Shown: piece after piece, positions 15,797-23,934 of the stretch
Numbering within the stretch: the first letter of the stretch is position 1
Layout: each line of letters opens with the position of its first letter
Notes under the pieces: generated by a model
What the model saw: only the letters and a program-made list of their open reading frames with translations
What the model was told of the DNA's origin: nothing
Database searches by the model: none
Source: a virus
Reading direction: 5' to 3' (one strand)
DNA length: 41,642 nucleotides
IMG/VR virus record: IMGVR_UViG_3300033997_000031
Coordinates: 1 to 41,642 of that record
Position numbers and translations under genes: made by a program

Positions 15797-18292
15797 ATGC
15801 TGCCTTATAGCACACAAGCGGAATACGAAGCGCTACTAAAAGAACAGGTACGTATTGAGGAGCAGGCATCACATGATGCCTTACTCAAAGGTTTGCAGCA
15901 GGTACGTGAGGCTGTAGAGCAGGGTCGTGTATCGGATATCCCTATTGGTCGTAGACTGATTGCCTCTGCCTTTGAGGTACTTCTTCCTATCATGAAGGAA
16001 CTCTATGAATCACGCGCGCGTGGTACAGCAGGGAAATACCAATCCTTAATCCGCCGTGTAGATGTAGAGATTGTTACCGCTATTGTACTCCGGCAGATGC
16101 TGAATGCTGCTATCGCTGGCTACCATGACCCAGTGAAGGCTCGTATCTCCGATGTACTACGGGGTATCGGTTGGGCTGTGGAAATGGAAGCTCTGGTAGC
16201 AGACCTCAAGGACTTCGCTCCAGCGTACACAGAGAAGACCCTGAAGTACTTGGACGATGGCTTCACCTCTGCACCGCAGCATCGCCGTAGAACCCTTATG
16301 AGCGCATCAAAGAACACTGGTGTGGACTTCGAGCCGTGGACTTCCGACGAGAAGATTGCTGTCGGGCGCACCCTGTGCAGCACAGCCTTCGAAACGGGCC
16401 TATTTCGCTGGGTAGAGGTTCAGGTAGGTAAGGGTACACCTACGTATTACCTCAGTGTCTCTGAGGCCGTACAGGAGCACCTAGAGGCTCTGGCGAGCGA
16501 CCCCCAGATGCACAACGCTTGGGTGTACCCGCCCTGTGTTATCCCACCACAGCCATGGACTTCGTTCTGGGAAGGTGGCTACCACACACTGGGACTCACT
16601 AAGCGCTGTACCCTGATGCACATCCGGGGCCGTACCCGGCAACAGCGTCAGTGGATTCTAGGGCACCTCAAGGCAGACACGGCAGCCCCTGCTAGGGCCG
16701 CTGCGAACGCCGCACAGAGCGTTCCATACCGTGTGAATACTAGGGTACTGGAAGTGCTAGGAGATGCGTTAGCGGCAGGCATAGGGCTCTTGGGACTACC
16801 TCGTACCCTGTCGATGCCGAAGCCTCAGTTTCCTCACATGGAAGACTGGACTAAGGACAATGCCAGTACTGAAGAACTAGAAGCCTTTCAAGCATGGAAG
16901 GATAAGATGAGTACTTGGTATGAGTTCGAGAAAAAGCGTAAGGGGATGCACAGTGGAATTACTGGAAAGCTTCGTGAGCTACGTAAGTACTCTGAGTACA
17001 AGTGTCTTTATTTTCCTACTTTCTTTGATTGGCGTGGTCGTCTGTATTTCAGAAGTACTCTTAACCCACAGTCTGCGGATGCTATTAAAGGATGCCTTGA
17101 CCTTGCAGAGGGTAGAGCTCTTGGCGAAAGAGGTTTGTACTGGCTTCGTGTGCATATTGCTAATTGCTGTGGCTTTGATAAGCATGACAATGATATTAGA
17201 GAGCAGTGGACAAAAGACAATTGGAGAAGCATTGAGGAGTTCCTTGATGACCCGATGAACATTCAAGCGCCAGAACCTGATACAGCGTTCTCTCTATTGC
17301 AAGCTGGTTGGGCTTTGCAAGAAGCACTGGATTTACCTAATCCAGCAGATTACATCTGCCATGTACCTGTTGCACAGGATGCTACTTGCTCTGGACTACA
17401 GCACTTCAGCGCTATGTTCAAAGACCCTGTAGGTGCTCTGTACACTAACCTAGTAGATAACGGTACTGATAAGAAGTCCGATATTTACATGAAGGTAGCT
17501 GAGGAAGCTCAACGTACTTTCTGTAGCTTGGAAGAGGACGAAGTAATTCTGGATTACTGGAAGGATAAGCCCATCAGCCGTAGCATGGCAAAGCGCCCTG
17601 TTATGACCTACGTTTATGGGAGCACCTTGAAGAGTACTATGGATTACGTTGTAGTCGATATGCTTAGTTCCGGGTACGCACCAGTGTTAGATTCTGATGG
17701 TACTGTGTTGTATAGCGCACATAAGCTATCGGTAGGTATTGGTAAGGCTCTGCGCTTAGGTGTAGAGGAAACTGTACCTTCTGCTGCTGCTGGTATGCGG
17801 TACTTACAGCGCCTGTGCCGTTGGGCTGTGGATGCGGAAGGTAAAGGTAAGGAACTTTCTTGGATTAGTCCAGTAGGTATTCCTGTAGTGAACTGGGCTG
17901 AGGGCTACATCGAGAAGCGTGTGAATATCCGCTCTATGGGTATCTACCATGTAACAGTGAGTATGCGCTCTGGTGAGTACGATTGCCGGAAAGCTACCTC
18001 TGCTGTTGCCCCGAACTTCATCCATAGTCTGGATGGTGCACACCTGTGTAAGGTAATCAATGCTGCTGATTGTAGTATTGTGCCTATCCACGACTCCTTT
18101 GCTACACACCCTGATAAGGTGGACGAGCTTCGGGATGTACTGGTGCAGCAGTTCTACAGTATGTACAAAGATGATGTTCTAGCGCTTATTGATACCGGAG
18201 TACAGATTCGGGAAGATAGGGAACTAGAACGTCCTGTGTTTGGTAACTTGGATATCAGTGCTGTACTTACAGCTCGATTCCCATTCTGCTAA
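15797..18292 (+). CDS. Single-subunit DNA-directed RNA polymerase, T7-type, 831 aa
   Basis: It transcribes the phage virion genes. Motif A is VAQDATCSGLQHFSAMFKDP (D528), motif B is RSMAKRPVMTYVYGS (K599, Y607; the K-to-Y distance of 8 equals T7 K631/Y639), and motif C is PIHDSFATHP (H765, D766). The N-terminal third is a promoter and transcript-binding domain. Size is slightly below T7 (883). GGAG (15787-15790) precedes ATG 15797. Its place before the virion genes instead of in the early block is the phiKMV-like order. Confidence 0.95.
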   Translation: MLPYSTQAEYEALLKEQVRIEEQASHDALLKGLQQVREAVEQGRVSDIPIGRRLIASAFEVLLPIMKELYESRARGTAGKYQSLIRRVDVEIVTAIVLRQMLNAAIAGYHDPVKARISDVLRGIGWAVEMEALVADLKDFAPAYTEKTLKYLDDGFTSAPQHRRRTLMSASKNTGVDFEPWTSDEKIAVGRTLCSTAFETGLFRWVEVQVGKGTPTYYLSVSEAVQEHLEALASDPQMHNAWVYPPCVIPPQPWTSFWEGGYHTLGLTKRCTLMHIRGRTRQQRQWILGHLKADTAAPARAAANAAQSVPYRVNTRVLEVLGDALAAGIGLLGLPRTLSMPKPQFPHMEDWTKDNASTEELEAFQAWKDKMSTWYEFEKKRKGMHSGITGKLRELRKYSEYKCLYFPTFFDWRGRLYFRSTLNPQSADAIKGCLDLAEGRALGERGLYWLRVHIANCCGFDKHDNDIREQWTKDNWRSIEEFLDDPMNIQAPEPDTAFSLLQAGWALQEALDLPNPADYICHVPVAQDATCSGLQHFSAMFKDPVGALYTNLVDNGTDKKSDIYMKVAEEAQRTFCSLEEDEVILDYWKDKPISRSMAKRPVMTYVYGSTLKSTMDYVVVDMLSSGYAPVLDSDGTVLYSAHKLSVGIGKALRLGVEETVPSAAAGMRYLQRLCRWAVDAEGKGKELSWISPVGIPVVNWAEGYIEKRVNIRSMGIYHVTVSMRSGEYDCRKATSAVAPNFIHSLDGAHLCKVINAADCSIVPIHDSFATHPDKVDELRDVLVQQFYSMYKDDVLALIDTGVQIREDRELERPVFGNLDISAVLTARFPFC

Positions 18293-18302
18293 GGTAGCGC
18301 TT

Positions 18303-18377
18303 ATGTTAGAGCCTTGGTTTATCCTACTACTAGTGATTGTATGGTACACATATAAGTTCATATCGAGGTGGTTATGA
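18303..18377 (+). CDS. Tiny membrane peptide, 24 aa
   Basis: The ORF starts 11 bases after the RNA polymerase stop, with an AAGG purine run just behind that stop. Sequence: MLEPWFILLLVIVWYTYKFI then SRWL: a single hydrophobic span with a positive C-terminus. Its stop overlaps the next ATG. It is too short for family recognition. The paired arrangement with the next peptide supports translation. Confidence 0.5.
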   Translation: MLEPWFILLLVIVWYTYKFISRWL

Positions 18378-18442
18378 GTACACACTTAGAGTTCCTATTT
18401 ATCCTAGTAGTCTTATGGTTGTTGTCTGTAGTACTCCTATAA
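18374..18442 (+). CDS. Tiny membrane peptide, 22 aa
   Basis: ATG 18374 overlaps the TGA of the previous peptide (ATGA), with GAGG at 18365-18368. The product MSTHLEFLFILVVLWLLSVV then LL is nearly all membrane span and resembles its neighbour in layout. Its stop is directly before a terminator, so the pair ends the RNA polymerase operon. Could be a holin-like or host-membrane modulator; unproven. Confidence 0.5.
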   Translation: MSTHLEFLFILVVLWLLSVVLL

Positions 18443-18448
18443 CAATAG

Positions 18449-18477
18449 GCCCGGCGTAAGCTGGGCTTTATTCGTTT
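18449..18477 (+). terminator. Intrinsic terminator after the RNA polymerase operon
   Basis: GCCCGGC-GTAA-GCTGGGC (18449-18466, 7 bp with one G-U pair) followed by TTTATTCGTTT. It separates the replication transcript from the virion block. Confidence 0.8.
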
Positions 18478-18501
18478 GTACTAACTAGTATTAACTTTTT
18501 A

Positions 18502-18525
18502 TAACGACTCACGTACTATGCATGA
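18502..18525 (+). promoter_or_regulatory. Putative phage RNA polymerase promoter, copy 1
   Basis: This 24-base segment matches 18705-18728 at 22 positions, with the identical core CACGTACTATGCATGA. The 5' part (ACGACTCAC) equals the recognition part of the T7 promoter. Both copies lie right after the RNA polymerase gene and its terminator, in a non-coding stretch before the virion genes, which is where such promoters are expected. No other copy was found by eye. Confidence 0.65.
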
Positions 18526-18704
18526 AATGCGTAGCCGCGCAGCGGAGATACTAGAGATTACTAGAAGTTATAGAGTATAGTAATAGTATCTATATAGATT
18601 ACTAGTATATAACTATAGATATAATAGATAACTCTATATGTACATTAGTATTACTATTAGATGTACCTAAGATAATCTATGCACTATATAAGTATAACCT
18701 AGTT
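18526..18704 (+). other. AT-rich non-coding stretch between the two putative promoters
   Basis: About 180 bases of short TATA, CTAG and ATAG-rich runs without a supported gene. It contains the small hairpin CCGC-GCA-GCGG near 18531 and many short inverted A/T words. Similar sequence occurs at about 39,557-39,690. It may ease strand opening for transcription or replication, but no origin motif is identifiable. Confidence 0.5.
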
Positions 18705-18728
18705 TAACGATGCACGTACTATGCATGA
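18705..18728 (+). promoter_or_regulatory. Putative phage RNA polymerase promoter, copy 2
   Basis: Second copy (22 of 24 bases identical to 18502-18525; differences only at positions 7 and 8). It lies about 90 bases upstream of the first gene of the virion block. Confidence 0.65.
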
Positions 18729-18817
18729 CAGAACTGTACCTATAGGTAGTACTATGTAGTTACTTAAGGAACTATCTCTGTAGTGCTTCTAGTACATAGC
18801 TCTGTAAGGAACTTATT

Positions 18818-19003
18818 ATGAATAAACTGAAGATACCTAGTTATGTCCTAGAGGAATTAGAGGCTGTATTCCCTGAACAGGTAGGTACAACAGATACAGC
18901 AGAACTCCTAGTTAATTCTGGTAAGCGCATGGTAATCCATTACCTACGTGACCGTATCAAACGACAAGAGACTAGAGTACATGAAAGAGAACTTAGTATC
19001 TGA
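18818..19003 (+). CDS. Small protein at the head of the virion block, 61 aa
   Basis: ATG 18818 is preceded by AAGGA. The product (MNKLKIPSYVLEELEAVFPE and a basic C-terminal helix RDRIKRQETRVHEREL) has no recognised domain. It is the first gene after the two putative phage promoters and overlaps the next gene. Confidence 0.6.
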   Translation: MNKLKIPSYVLEELEAVFPEQVGTTDTAELLVNSGKRMVIHYLRDRIKRQETRVHERELSI

Positions 19004-19409
19004 GATTCTATGTACTGATGTAGATGCAGTACGTACAGTGCAGTTCCTACATCAAGCTGTACAGGATACTATTGATTCTGGATTAGTACCTGAAATGGTA
19101 CAGGAGAACTACCAATGGTACTCAAATGTATTGGTGCAGGAATTAACAGGAGTAAACATCCTTGTGTACAGAAGTGAAGTTGACAGCACTCGTTACGCTG
19201 CTTGTGCTTTTACCTCTAATGACATTGACCATCATGTTCTAGGGTACGGCCTTACAGCACAGGTTACATTTAGTACGTGCAGTGTATGTCTCAAGAGCCT
19301 GATGTTGAACCTTAAGAACCTAGCGCATGAGTTGGGTATGTCTTGGTTTAAGCTACAGCACCGAGTAGGCAAGAACACTTACCGTACTAAGATATACAAC
19401 GTGAGGTGA
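18981..19409 (+). CDS. Hypothetical protein, 142 aa
   Basis: I chose ATG 18981. A GTG at 18948 would extend it by 11 residues but has no ribosome site. The start overlaps the previous gene. The product begins MKENLVSEILCTDVDAVRTV, has five cysteines including CSVCLKS, and ends with a basic stretch. Family not recognised. Genes in this place in phiKMV-like phages are small and of unknown role. Confidence 0.55.
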   Translation: MKENLVSEILCTDVDAVRTVQFLHQAVQDTIDSGLVPEMVQENYQWYSNVLVQELTGVNILVYRSEVDSTRYAACAFTSNDIDHHVLGYGLTAQVTFSTCSVCLKSLMLNLKNLAHELGMSWFKLQHRVGKNTYRTKIYNVR

Positions 19410-19411
19410 TA

Positions 19412-19708
19412 ATGGGCGGAGTTAAGAAGTTCGTTAAGAAGGCGTTGAATGTAGCTACTCTGGGGCTGGTTGGGGATGACTCACAACTACGTGCCCAAAG
19501 AGAAGCTGCTGAGAGGGAACGTCAAATCTTCGAGCAGCAACAGCGCCAACTACAAGAGGCTAACACCTTGTCAGCTAGTAAAGTGACAGAGGGTATTGCT
19601 AAGGTAGAGACTGGTGCTGGTTCGGATGTAGGTACTGATATTGGTATTGATGGCAGTACACCGAAGAAGAAGAAAGCTACAGCTAGTGCAACGCTAGGGG
19701 TTATGTAA
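19412..19708 (+). CDS. Small virion-assembly-type protein, 98 aa
   Basis: GAGGT (19402-19406) favours ATG 19412 over a GTG at 19406. The N-terminus is an amphipathic, basic segment (MGGVKKFVKKALNVATLGLV), followed by a Q/E/R-rich coiled region, a flexible Gly/Asp part and a Lys-rich end. The layout resembles the small protein just before the portal in T7-like phages (T7 gp7.3-like by position), a virion or assembly factor. Confidence 0.6.
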   Translation: MGGVKKFVKKALNVATLGLVGDDSQLRAQREAAERERQIFEQQQRQLQEANTLSASKVTEGIAKVETGAGSDVGTDIGIDGSTPKKKKATASATLGVM

Positions 19709-19709
19709 T

Positions 19710-21209
19710 ATGCAGAGCACCTACGAATCTTTATTCAGTACCTACCAAGATACTCGCCTTCTGAAGAAGCTAGAGAACTACAGTCTATGGACTATCCCTA
19801 GTATCTTCCCAGAGAAGTTCGAGCACGGTAATACTGGGAACATGGAAATCCAACACGATTACCAATCAGTAGGTGCTACCCTTGTTAATAACCTAGCGCC
19901 TAAGTTGGCGAAGCTACTGTTCCCGTTTAAACAGCCGTTCTTCCATATTGAACCTACAGATAAGATTAAAGGTCTTATTGATACCGGTCAGAATGATGAG
20001 TGGCGTAATGAGTTAGTAAACCTAGAGAACTCTGCTAGTAAGCAACTGTTCTTGAACTCTGGTTATGCAGCTCTACTAGAAACGCTGAAGTACTTAATCA
20101 TCACAGGTAATGCCCTGATGATTCGAGAAGGTACTACTACAGTTGTGTACGGTCTGCGGAACTTCAGCATCCTTCGTGATAACTCCGGTAAGGTTCTTGA
20201 CCTTATCATTAAGGAGAGTAAAGCATGGGGTACAGTACCTGTAGAGTTGAAGGGTAAAGCTACAGGTAAACAGTACAAGGATGAAGATAGCTTAGACCTG
20301 TACACACGGGTACAACGCAAGGATATCAATGGTACTGTGAACTACGTTGTGACCCAACAATTAGCTGGTGTAGATGTAAACGTTACAGAGACATACCCAG
20401 AGAACCTTTGTCCTTACATCCCTGTAGTGTGGTCTCTCCGTGCGGGAGATAGCTATGGTCGTGGGCTCGTAGAGGAACTAGCAGGAGACTTCGCTAAGTT
20501 AAGTGACGTATCTCTAGCGCTTGCTAAGTACGAGCTTGAGACGCTACGCCTCATCCCATTGGTTAAGCCCGGCGCTACTACCGACATTGATGAGTTAGCT
20601 AAGGCTGATACCGGTGAACCTGTACAAGGCAACCCGGCAGATATCCAACCGTATGAAGGTGGACAGTTCGCTAAGATTCAGCAGATTTTAGCTGACTTGG
20701 ATGTTATCACTGAGCGATTGGCGAAAGCCTTTATGTACAGGGGTAATACCCGCCAAGGCGAGCGTGTAACTGCTACTGAAGTGGAGCTTAATGCTAACGA
20801 GGCAGATGAGGCTTTAGGTGGTGCTATTAGTACTATCTCTGCGCATACTCATATCCGCTTGGCTTACCTCACCCTCATGGAGGTAAGTCCTAAGTTCATT
20901 ACTGCTGTTATTGCTAATGAGTTCTCGTTGGATATTACAGCAGGTGTAGCCTCCCTTGGTAGGAACTCTGATGTACAGGCTCTGATTCAAGCTGCTCAAG
21001 TTATTGGTGGTGTAGTGCCTGTGCTTACTCAACTGTCTCAGCGTATAGACCCTGAGCGTATTATTGATATGGTGTTCCGTAGTTATAACTTGGATACATC
21101 GCTGGTAATGCGCACACCGGAAGAACTCAACCAGTTAAATGAAATGCAACAACAAGTAGTAAACCAAGCTGACCCGTTGGCGGCTGTACAAGCTACTGGA
21201 GAACTATAA
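19710..21209 (+). CDS. Portal (head-tail connector) protein, 499 aa
   Basis: Forms the dodecameric ring at the packaging vertex. The length and features match T7 gp8 and phiKMV homologues: a long helical body, SLRAGDSYGRGLVEEL in the centre, RQGERVTATEVELNANE and the helical crown near the end. The stop codon shares one base with the scaffold start, as is common for portal-scaffold pairs. Confidence 0.9.
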   Translation: MQSTYESLFSTYQDTRLLKKLENYSLWTIPSIFPEKFEHGNTGNMEIQHDYQSVGATLVNNLAPKLAKLLFPFKQPFFHIEPTDKIKGLIDTGQNDEWRNELVNLENSASKQLFLNSGYAALLETLKYLIITGNALMIREGTTTVVYGLRNFSILRDNSGKVLDLIIKESKAWGTVPVELKGKATGKQYKDEDSLDLYTRVQRKDINGTVNYVVTQQLAGVDVNVTETYPENLCPYIPVVWSLRAGDSYGRGLVEELAGDFAKLSDVSLALAKYELETLRLIPLVKPGATTDIDELAKADTGEPVQGNPADIQPYEGGQFAKIQQILADLDVITERLAKAFMYRGNTRQGERVTATEVELNANEADEALGGAISTISAHTHIRLAYLTLMEVSPKFITAVIANEFSLDITAGVASLGRNSDVQALIQAAQVIGGVVPVLTQLSQRIDPERIIDMVFRSYNLDTSLVMRTPEELNQLNEMQQQVVNQADPLAAVQATGEL

Positions 21210-22024
21210 TGTCAGATTTAAAACCACCGCGTATGCCTAATGCTCCGGCACCAACAGAGCATAGTGCAGATACTAATGTACCTACTGTTCCGGCTGTAGA
21301 ACCTAATAGCATTACCGTACCTGTACAGCAACCTATCGCTGAACAAGTACCCGTAGTAAGTCCTGTAGCGCCTGTAGCACAGCCTGAAGCGGAGGGGCTT
21401 AGTGCAGCAGTAGAGAGCACAGGTAATGCAGTGCTTGATGTTGCAGTTAATGCCTTTGTATCTATGACTGGTTGTACCGATGCTGATATTAGTCGGGCAC
21501 TAGATAAGGCTGCTCAGTATCAAGATGAGAATCTCATTGATGTAGCATTCCTAAAGGAGCGCTTCGGTAAGAACTCTGAGCAGGCTATTGCTCTGGCTAA
21601 GGCTGTACTGCAACAGAATATTGCTACAGCTAAGGCGGAGGCTAGTGCAGCACAAGCGGCTGTAGTAGAGGTAGCGGGCTCACGGGAGCAATGGGATAGT
21701 GCTGTAGGCGTATTCAATGCACATGCTGATGCTGATACTAAGCGTATGGTTAAGGTGCTGTTAGATAACGGTCTGTTTAAGCAGGGGGCTACCCAGCTTA
21801 TGCAGTTCGTTAGTGCCAGTGGTCTTGTACCAAATACGCAAGGTAATCTCATTAAGGGTTCGCCTGCTGGTTCTGGTAATGGTCTGTCGCTTGGTGAATT
21901 CAATTCAGAACTACAAGCACTGAAGAAAGAAGCAAACGGTCGCTCATTGGAAGCAGAACCTTATGCAAGTCGTTATAACAATCTAATGCAGCGCCGAGCT
22001 ATTGGCCGAGCTGCTGGTAAATAA
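21209..22024 (+). CDS. Capsid assembly scaffold, 271 aa
   Basis: Located between portal and capsid, as in T7 (gp9). The N-terminal 70 residues are Pro/Ala/Val-rich and disordered-like, the middle (DADISRALDKAAQYQDENLI) is helical and acidic, and the C-terminus is basic (RSLEAEPYASRYNNLMQRRA), which is the usual capsid-contacting pole of scaffolds. Assigned mainly by position and composition. Confidence 0.85.
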   Translation: MSDLKPPRMPNAPAPTEHSADTNVPTVPAVEPNSITVPVQQPIAEQVPVVSPVAPVAQPEAEGLSAAVESTGNAVLDVAVNAFVSMTGCTDADISRALDKAAQYQDENLIDVAFLKERFGKNSEQAIALAKAVLQQNIATAKAEASAAQAAVVEVAGSREQWDSAVGVFNAHADADTKRMVKVLLDNGLFKQGATQLMQFVSASGLVPNTQGNLIKGSPAGSGNGLSLGEFNSELQALKKEANGRSLEAEPYASRYNNLMQRRAIGRAAGK

Positions 22025-22033
22025 GGAAACTAA

Positions 22034-23038
22034 ATGGCTAATACCGCTTACGCTGGCAATAGCAGCCGCCCTCACTGGGGCGGTGCTGCATCTGATGTAG
22101 ACCAGCATCTTGAAGTTTATCAATCTGAAGTGGATACCCGCTTCCAGTACATGGCACTGTTCCGGGGCCTGTCCCAACAGCGCTCTGTAGCAGACCGCTC
22201 TAATACTTACCGTATTGACCGCCTGAACAGCTCTCAGGTAATGGGGCGTACTTCTGGTGTGAAGCTCGAACCTCAGAAGGTAACTAGCGATAAGCTGGTT
22301 ATCACTGTGGATACTGTGATGTACATCCGTAACCCCATTGACTACCAAGACGATTGGACTGCACCGGACTTCCTGACCGAAATGGGTATGAACAACGGTA
22401 CTGCCTTTGCAGAGGCTTACGACCAAGCGCACCTGATTCAAGTAATCAAGTCCCGTAACTGGGTAGCCCCTGCACACCTTAAGCCTGCATTCCAAGATGG
22501 TCTGGAAGTAGTTGCTGAGTTCAAGACTGGTGTACTCACCTATGCCGAGCTTGAGGCTAACGCTATCTCCCTGAACCGTGCTCATCGTGCAGCAGTGGAC
22601 GCGCTGATTAAGCGTAAGGTTCCGCTGACTGATATGGTCACTCTCATCTATACCGACCAGTACAGTACTCTGCTGGAACATCCGAAGCTCTTTAACAAGG
22701 ACTTCAATGAGCAAGGCAACGGCTCGTACTCCGACCGTCGCTTTATGCGTATGAACGGTATTCCGTGCGTAGAGTTCACTGAGTTCCCGTTGGCTGTTAA
22801 CAACGCCCATATCTTGGGTACTGCGTTCAACACTGATGCAGAGGACATCAAGGTTAAGATGGTAATCCTGTCTAAATCTAAGACTCTGGTTACTGTTGAA
22901 GCGAAGCCGTTCACTTCCCGTATCTGGGATGATGAAGAGAACTTCGCTAACGTTATGGACTGCTACACCATGTACACCGTGGGTCAGCGCCGTCCTGATA
23001 CCGCGGTATCTATCAAACTGGTTGAGCCTACCACGTAA
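22034..23038 (+). CDS. Major capsid protein, 334 aa
   Basis: The HK97-fold shell protein, similar in length to T7 gp10A. Typical segments are DQHLEVYQSEVDTRFQYMA, FRGLSQQRSVADRSNTYRID and RNPIDYQDDW, and a C-terminal domain with INSERT-like SGKTL-type equivalents (LSKSKTLVTVEAKP). Codons are the most optimised in the window. A strong terminator follows directly. I see no slippery site for a gp10B-like extension. Confidence 0.93.
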   Translation: MANTAYAGNSSRPHWGGAASDVDQHLEVYQSEVDTRFQYMALFRGLSQQRSVADRSNTYRIDRLNSSQVMGRTSGVKLEPQKVTSDKLVITVDTVMYIRNPIDYQDDWTAPDFLTEMGMNNGTAFAEAYDQAHLIQVIKSRNWVAPAHLKPAFQDGLEVVAEFKTGVLTYAELEANAISLNRAHRAAVDALIKRKVPLTDMVTLIYTDQYSTLLEHPKLFNKDFNEQGNGSYSDRRFMRMNGIPCVEFTEFPLAVNNAHILGTAFNTDAEDIKVKMVILSKSKTLVTVEAKPFTSRIWDDEENFANVMDCYTMYTVGQRRPDTAVSIKLVEPTT

Positions 23039-23056
23039 GGTAGGTGGTTGTACTTG

Positions 23057-23080
23057 GGTGGCTTCGGCCACCTTTCTTTT
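23057..23080 (+). terminator. Intrinsic terminator after the capsid gene
   Basis: GGTGGC-TTCG-GCCACC (23057-23072) with the very stable TTCG loop, then TTTCTTTT. This is the position of the T7 late terminator Tphi, just after the capsid gene, and should raise capsid RNA over downstream RNA. Confidence 0.88.
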
Positions 23081-23101
23081 CGACTTCTAGGATATTAGAA
23101 C

Positions 23102-23308
23102 ATGGCTACAATTGATTTGACTGGTGTATGGCACCAAGAAGTGCAGCGTATTACTAATCAGTACGCTCCGGGGCATGGTATGCAGCCTGACGCTGTAGTA
23201 CCGATTACCACCATTAAGCATGAGCCTATGGATGCAGGTACTGGCAGTAAGCTCTCCCCTCCGCCGGGTAATCTGAAGCTCCCGAAGGTTCCTACCCAGT
23301 CTGAGTGA
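23102..23308 (+). CDS. Small protein between capsid and tail genes, 68 aa
   Basis: The product (MATIDLTGVWHQEVQRITNQ at the start; PPPGNLKLPKVP near the end) is Pro-rich and lacks a known motif. It is enclosed by two hairpin regions, so it is expressed as its own small unit. A minor virion or head-completion role is possible from the position only. Confidence 0.6.
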   Translation: MATIDLTGVWHQEVQRITNQYAPGHGMQPDAVVPITTIKHEPMDAGTGSKLSPPPGNLKLPKVPTQSE

Positions 23309-23314
23309 TAACTC

Positions 23315-23359
23315 GAAGACCTCTAGTGTTTTCATAGTTAGGGGTCTTCAACAAGACCC
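23315..23359 (+). promoter_or_regulatory. Competing hairpins before the tail tubular gene
   Basis: GAAGACC (23315-23321) can pair with GGTCTTC (23343-23349), while the same bases (GGGTCTT, 23342-23348) can instead pair with AAGACCC (23353-23359) over a CAAC loop. The structures exclude each other. The second ends next to the ribosome site of the gene at 23376, as in an attenuator. The T run after it is weak (TTATAAT). Confidence 0.55.
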
Positions 23360-23375
23360 TTATAATGAGGATATT

Positions 23376-23933
23376 ATGAAGTTACTTGACGCAATTAATA
23401 CAGTCCTCCCTTATCTAGGGGAGGCTAACGTTACAAGTACTACTGCACGAAATACTACTGTGCAGGCTGTACTACAGCAGATAGATACAGCCAAGAGCAC
23501 ATTGCTTGGTACTGGCTGGTGGTTCAACCGAGTAAAGGTCACACTGTATCCTGGTGTAGATGGTAGGATTAAAGCCCCTATTAATGTATTCAGTTGGTTG
23601 CCTGACGAAGGTATCTCTGAGATTCGAGGTGAGTACTTGTACAACCTAGATACAGGGGATTACCAGTTCAGCTCTGCACTTACAGGCCTCATTATCCAAG
23701 ACATGGATTTTGAAGAATTACCGAACTACGCTGCACTGTCTGTTACGTACATGGCCGCTCTGGCTGTGTACAGTGCGGACTTAGGCGTAGATAGTACTTA
23801 TCAGGTAGAGTTAGGTAAGAACCTAGCTACCGCTAGTATGTACCTAGAGCGGGAGCACCTGCGTAAATCTAATTTGAATATCGGTGGTAATCGCGGCGGT
23901 AAAGGGCGGTTCCTATCTGCATTAAGGTCATAA
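23376..23933 (+). CDS. Tail tubular protein A, 185 aa (T7 gp11-like)
   Basis: Forms the gatekeeper ring under the portal. Typical pieces are LLDAINTVLPYLGEANVTS, TGWWFNRVKVTLYP and AALSVTYMAALAVYSADLGV. Length and position before the large nozzle protein match T7 gp11. Confidence 0.9.
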   Translation: MKLLDAINTVLPYLGEANVTSTTARNTTVQAVLQQIDTAKSTLLGTGWWFNRVKVTLYPGVDGRIKAPINVFSWLPDEGISEIRGEYLYNLDTGDYQFSSALTGLIIQDMDFEELPNYAALSVTYMAALAVYSADLGVDSTYQVELGKNLATASMYLEREHLRKSNLNIGGNRGGKGRFLSALRS

Positions 23934-23934
23934 T

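Noticed and set aside
21983-23071. Long minus-strand open frame (362 codons) opposite the capsid gene
   Set aside because: It mirrors the third-position bias of a highly expressed + strand gene and has no ribosome site or recognisable protein; every supported gene is on the + strand.
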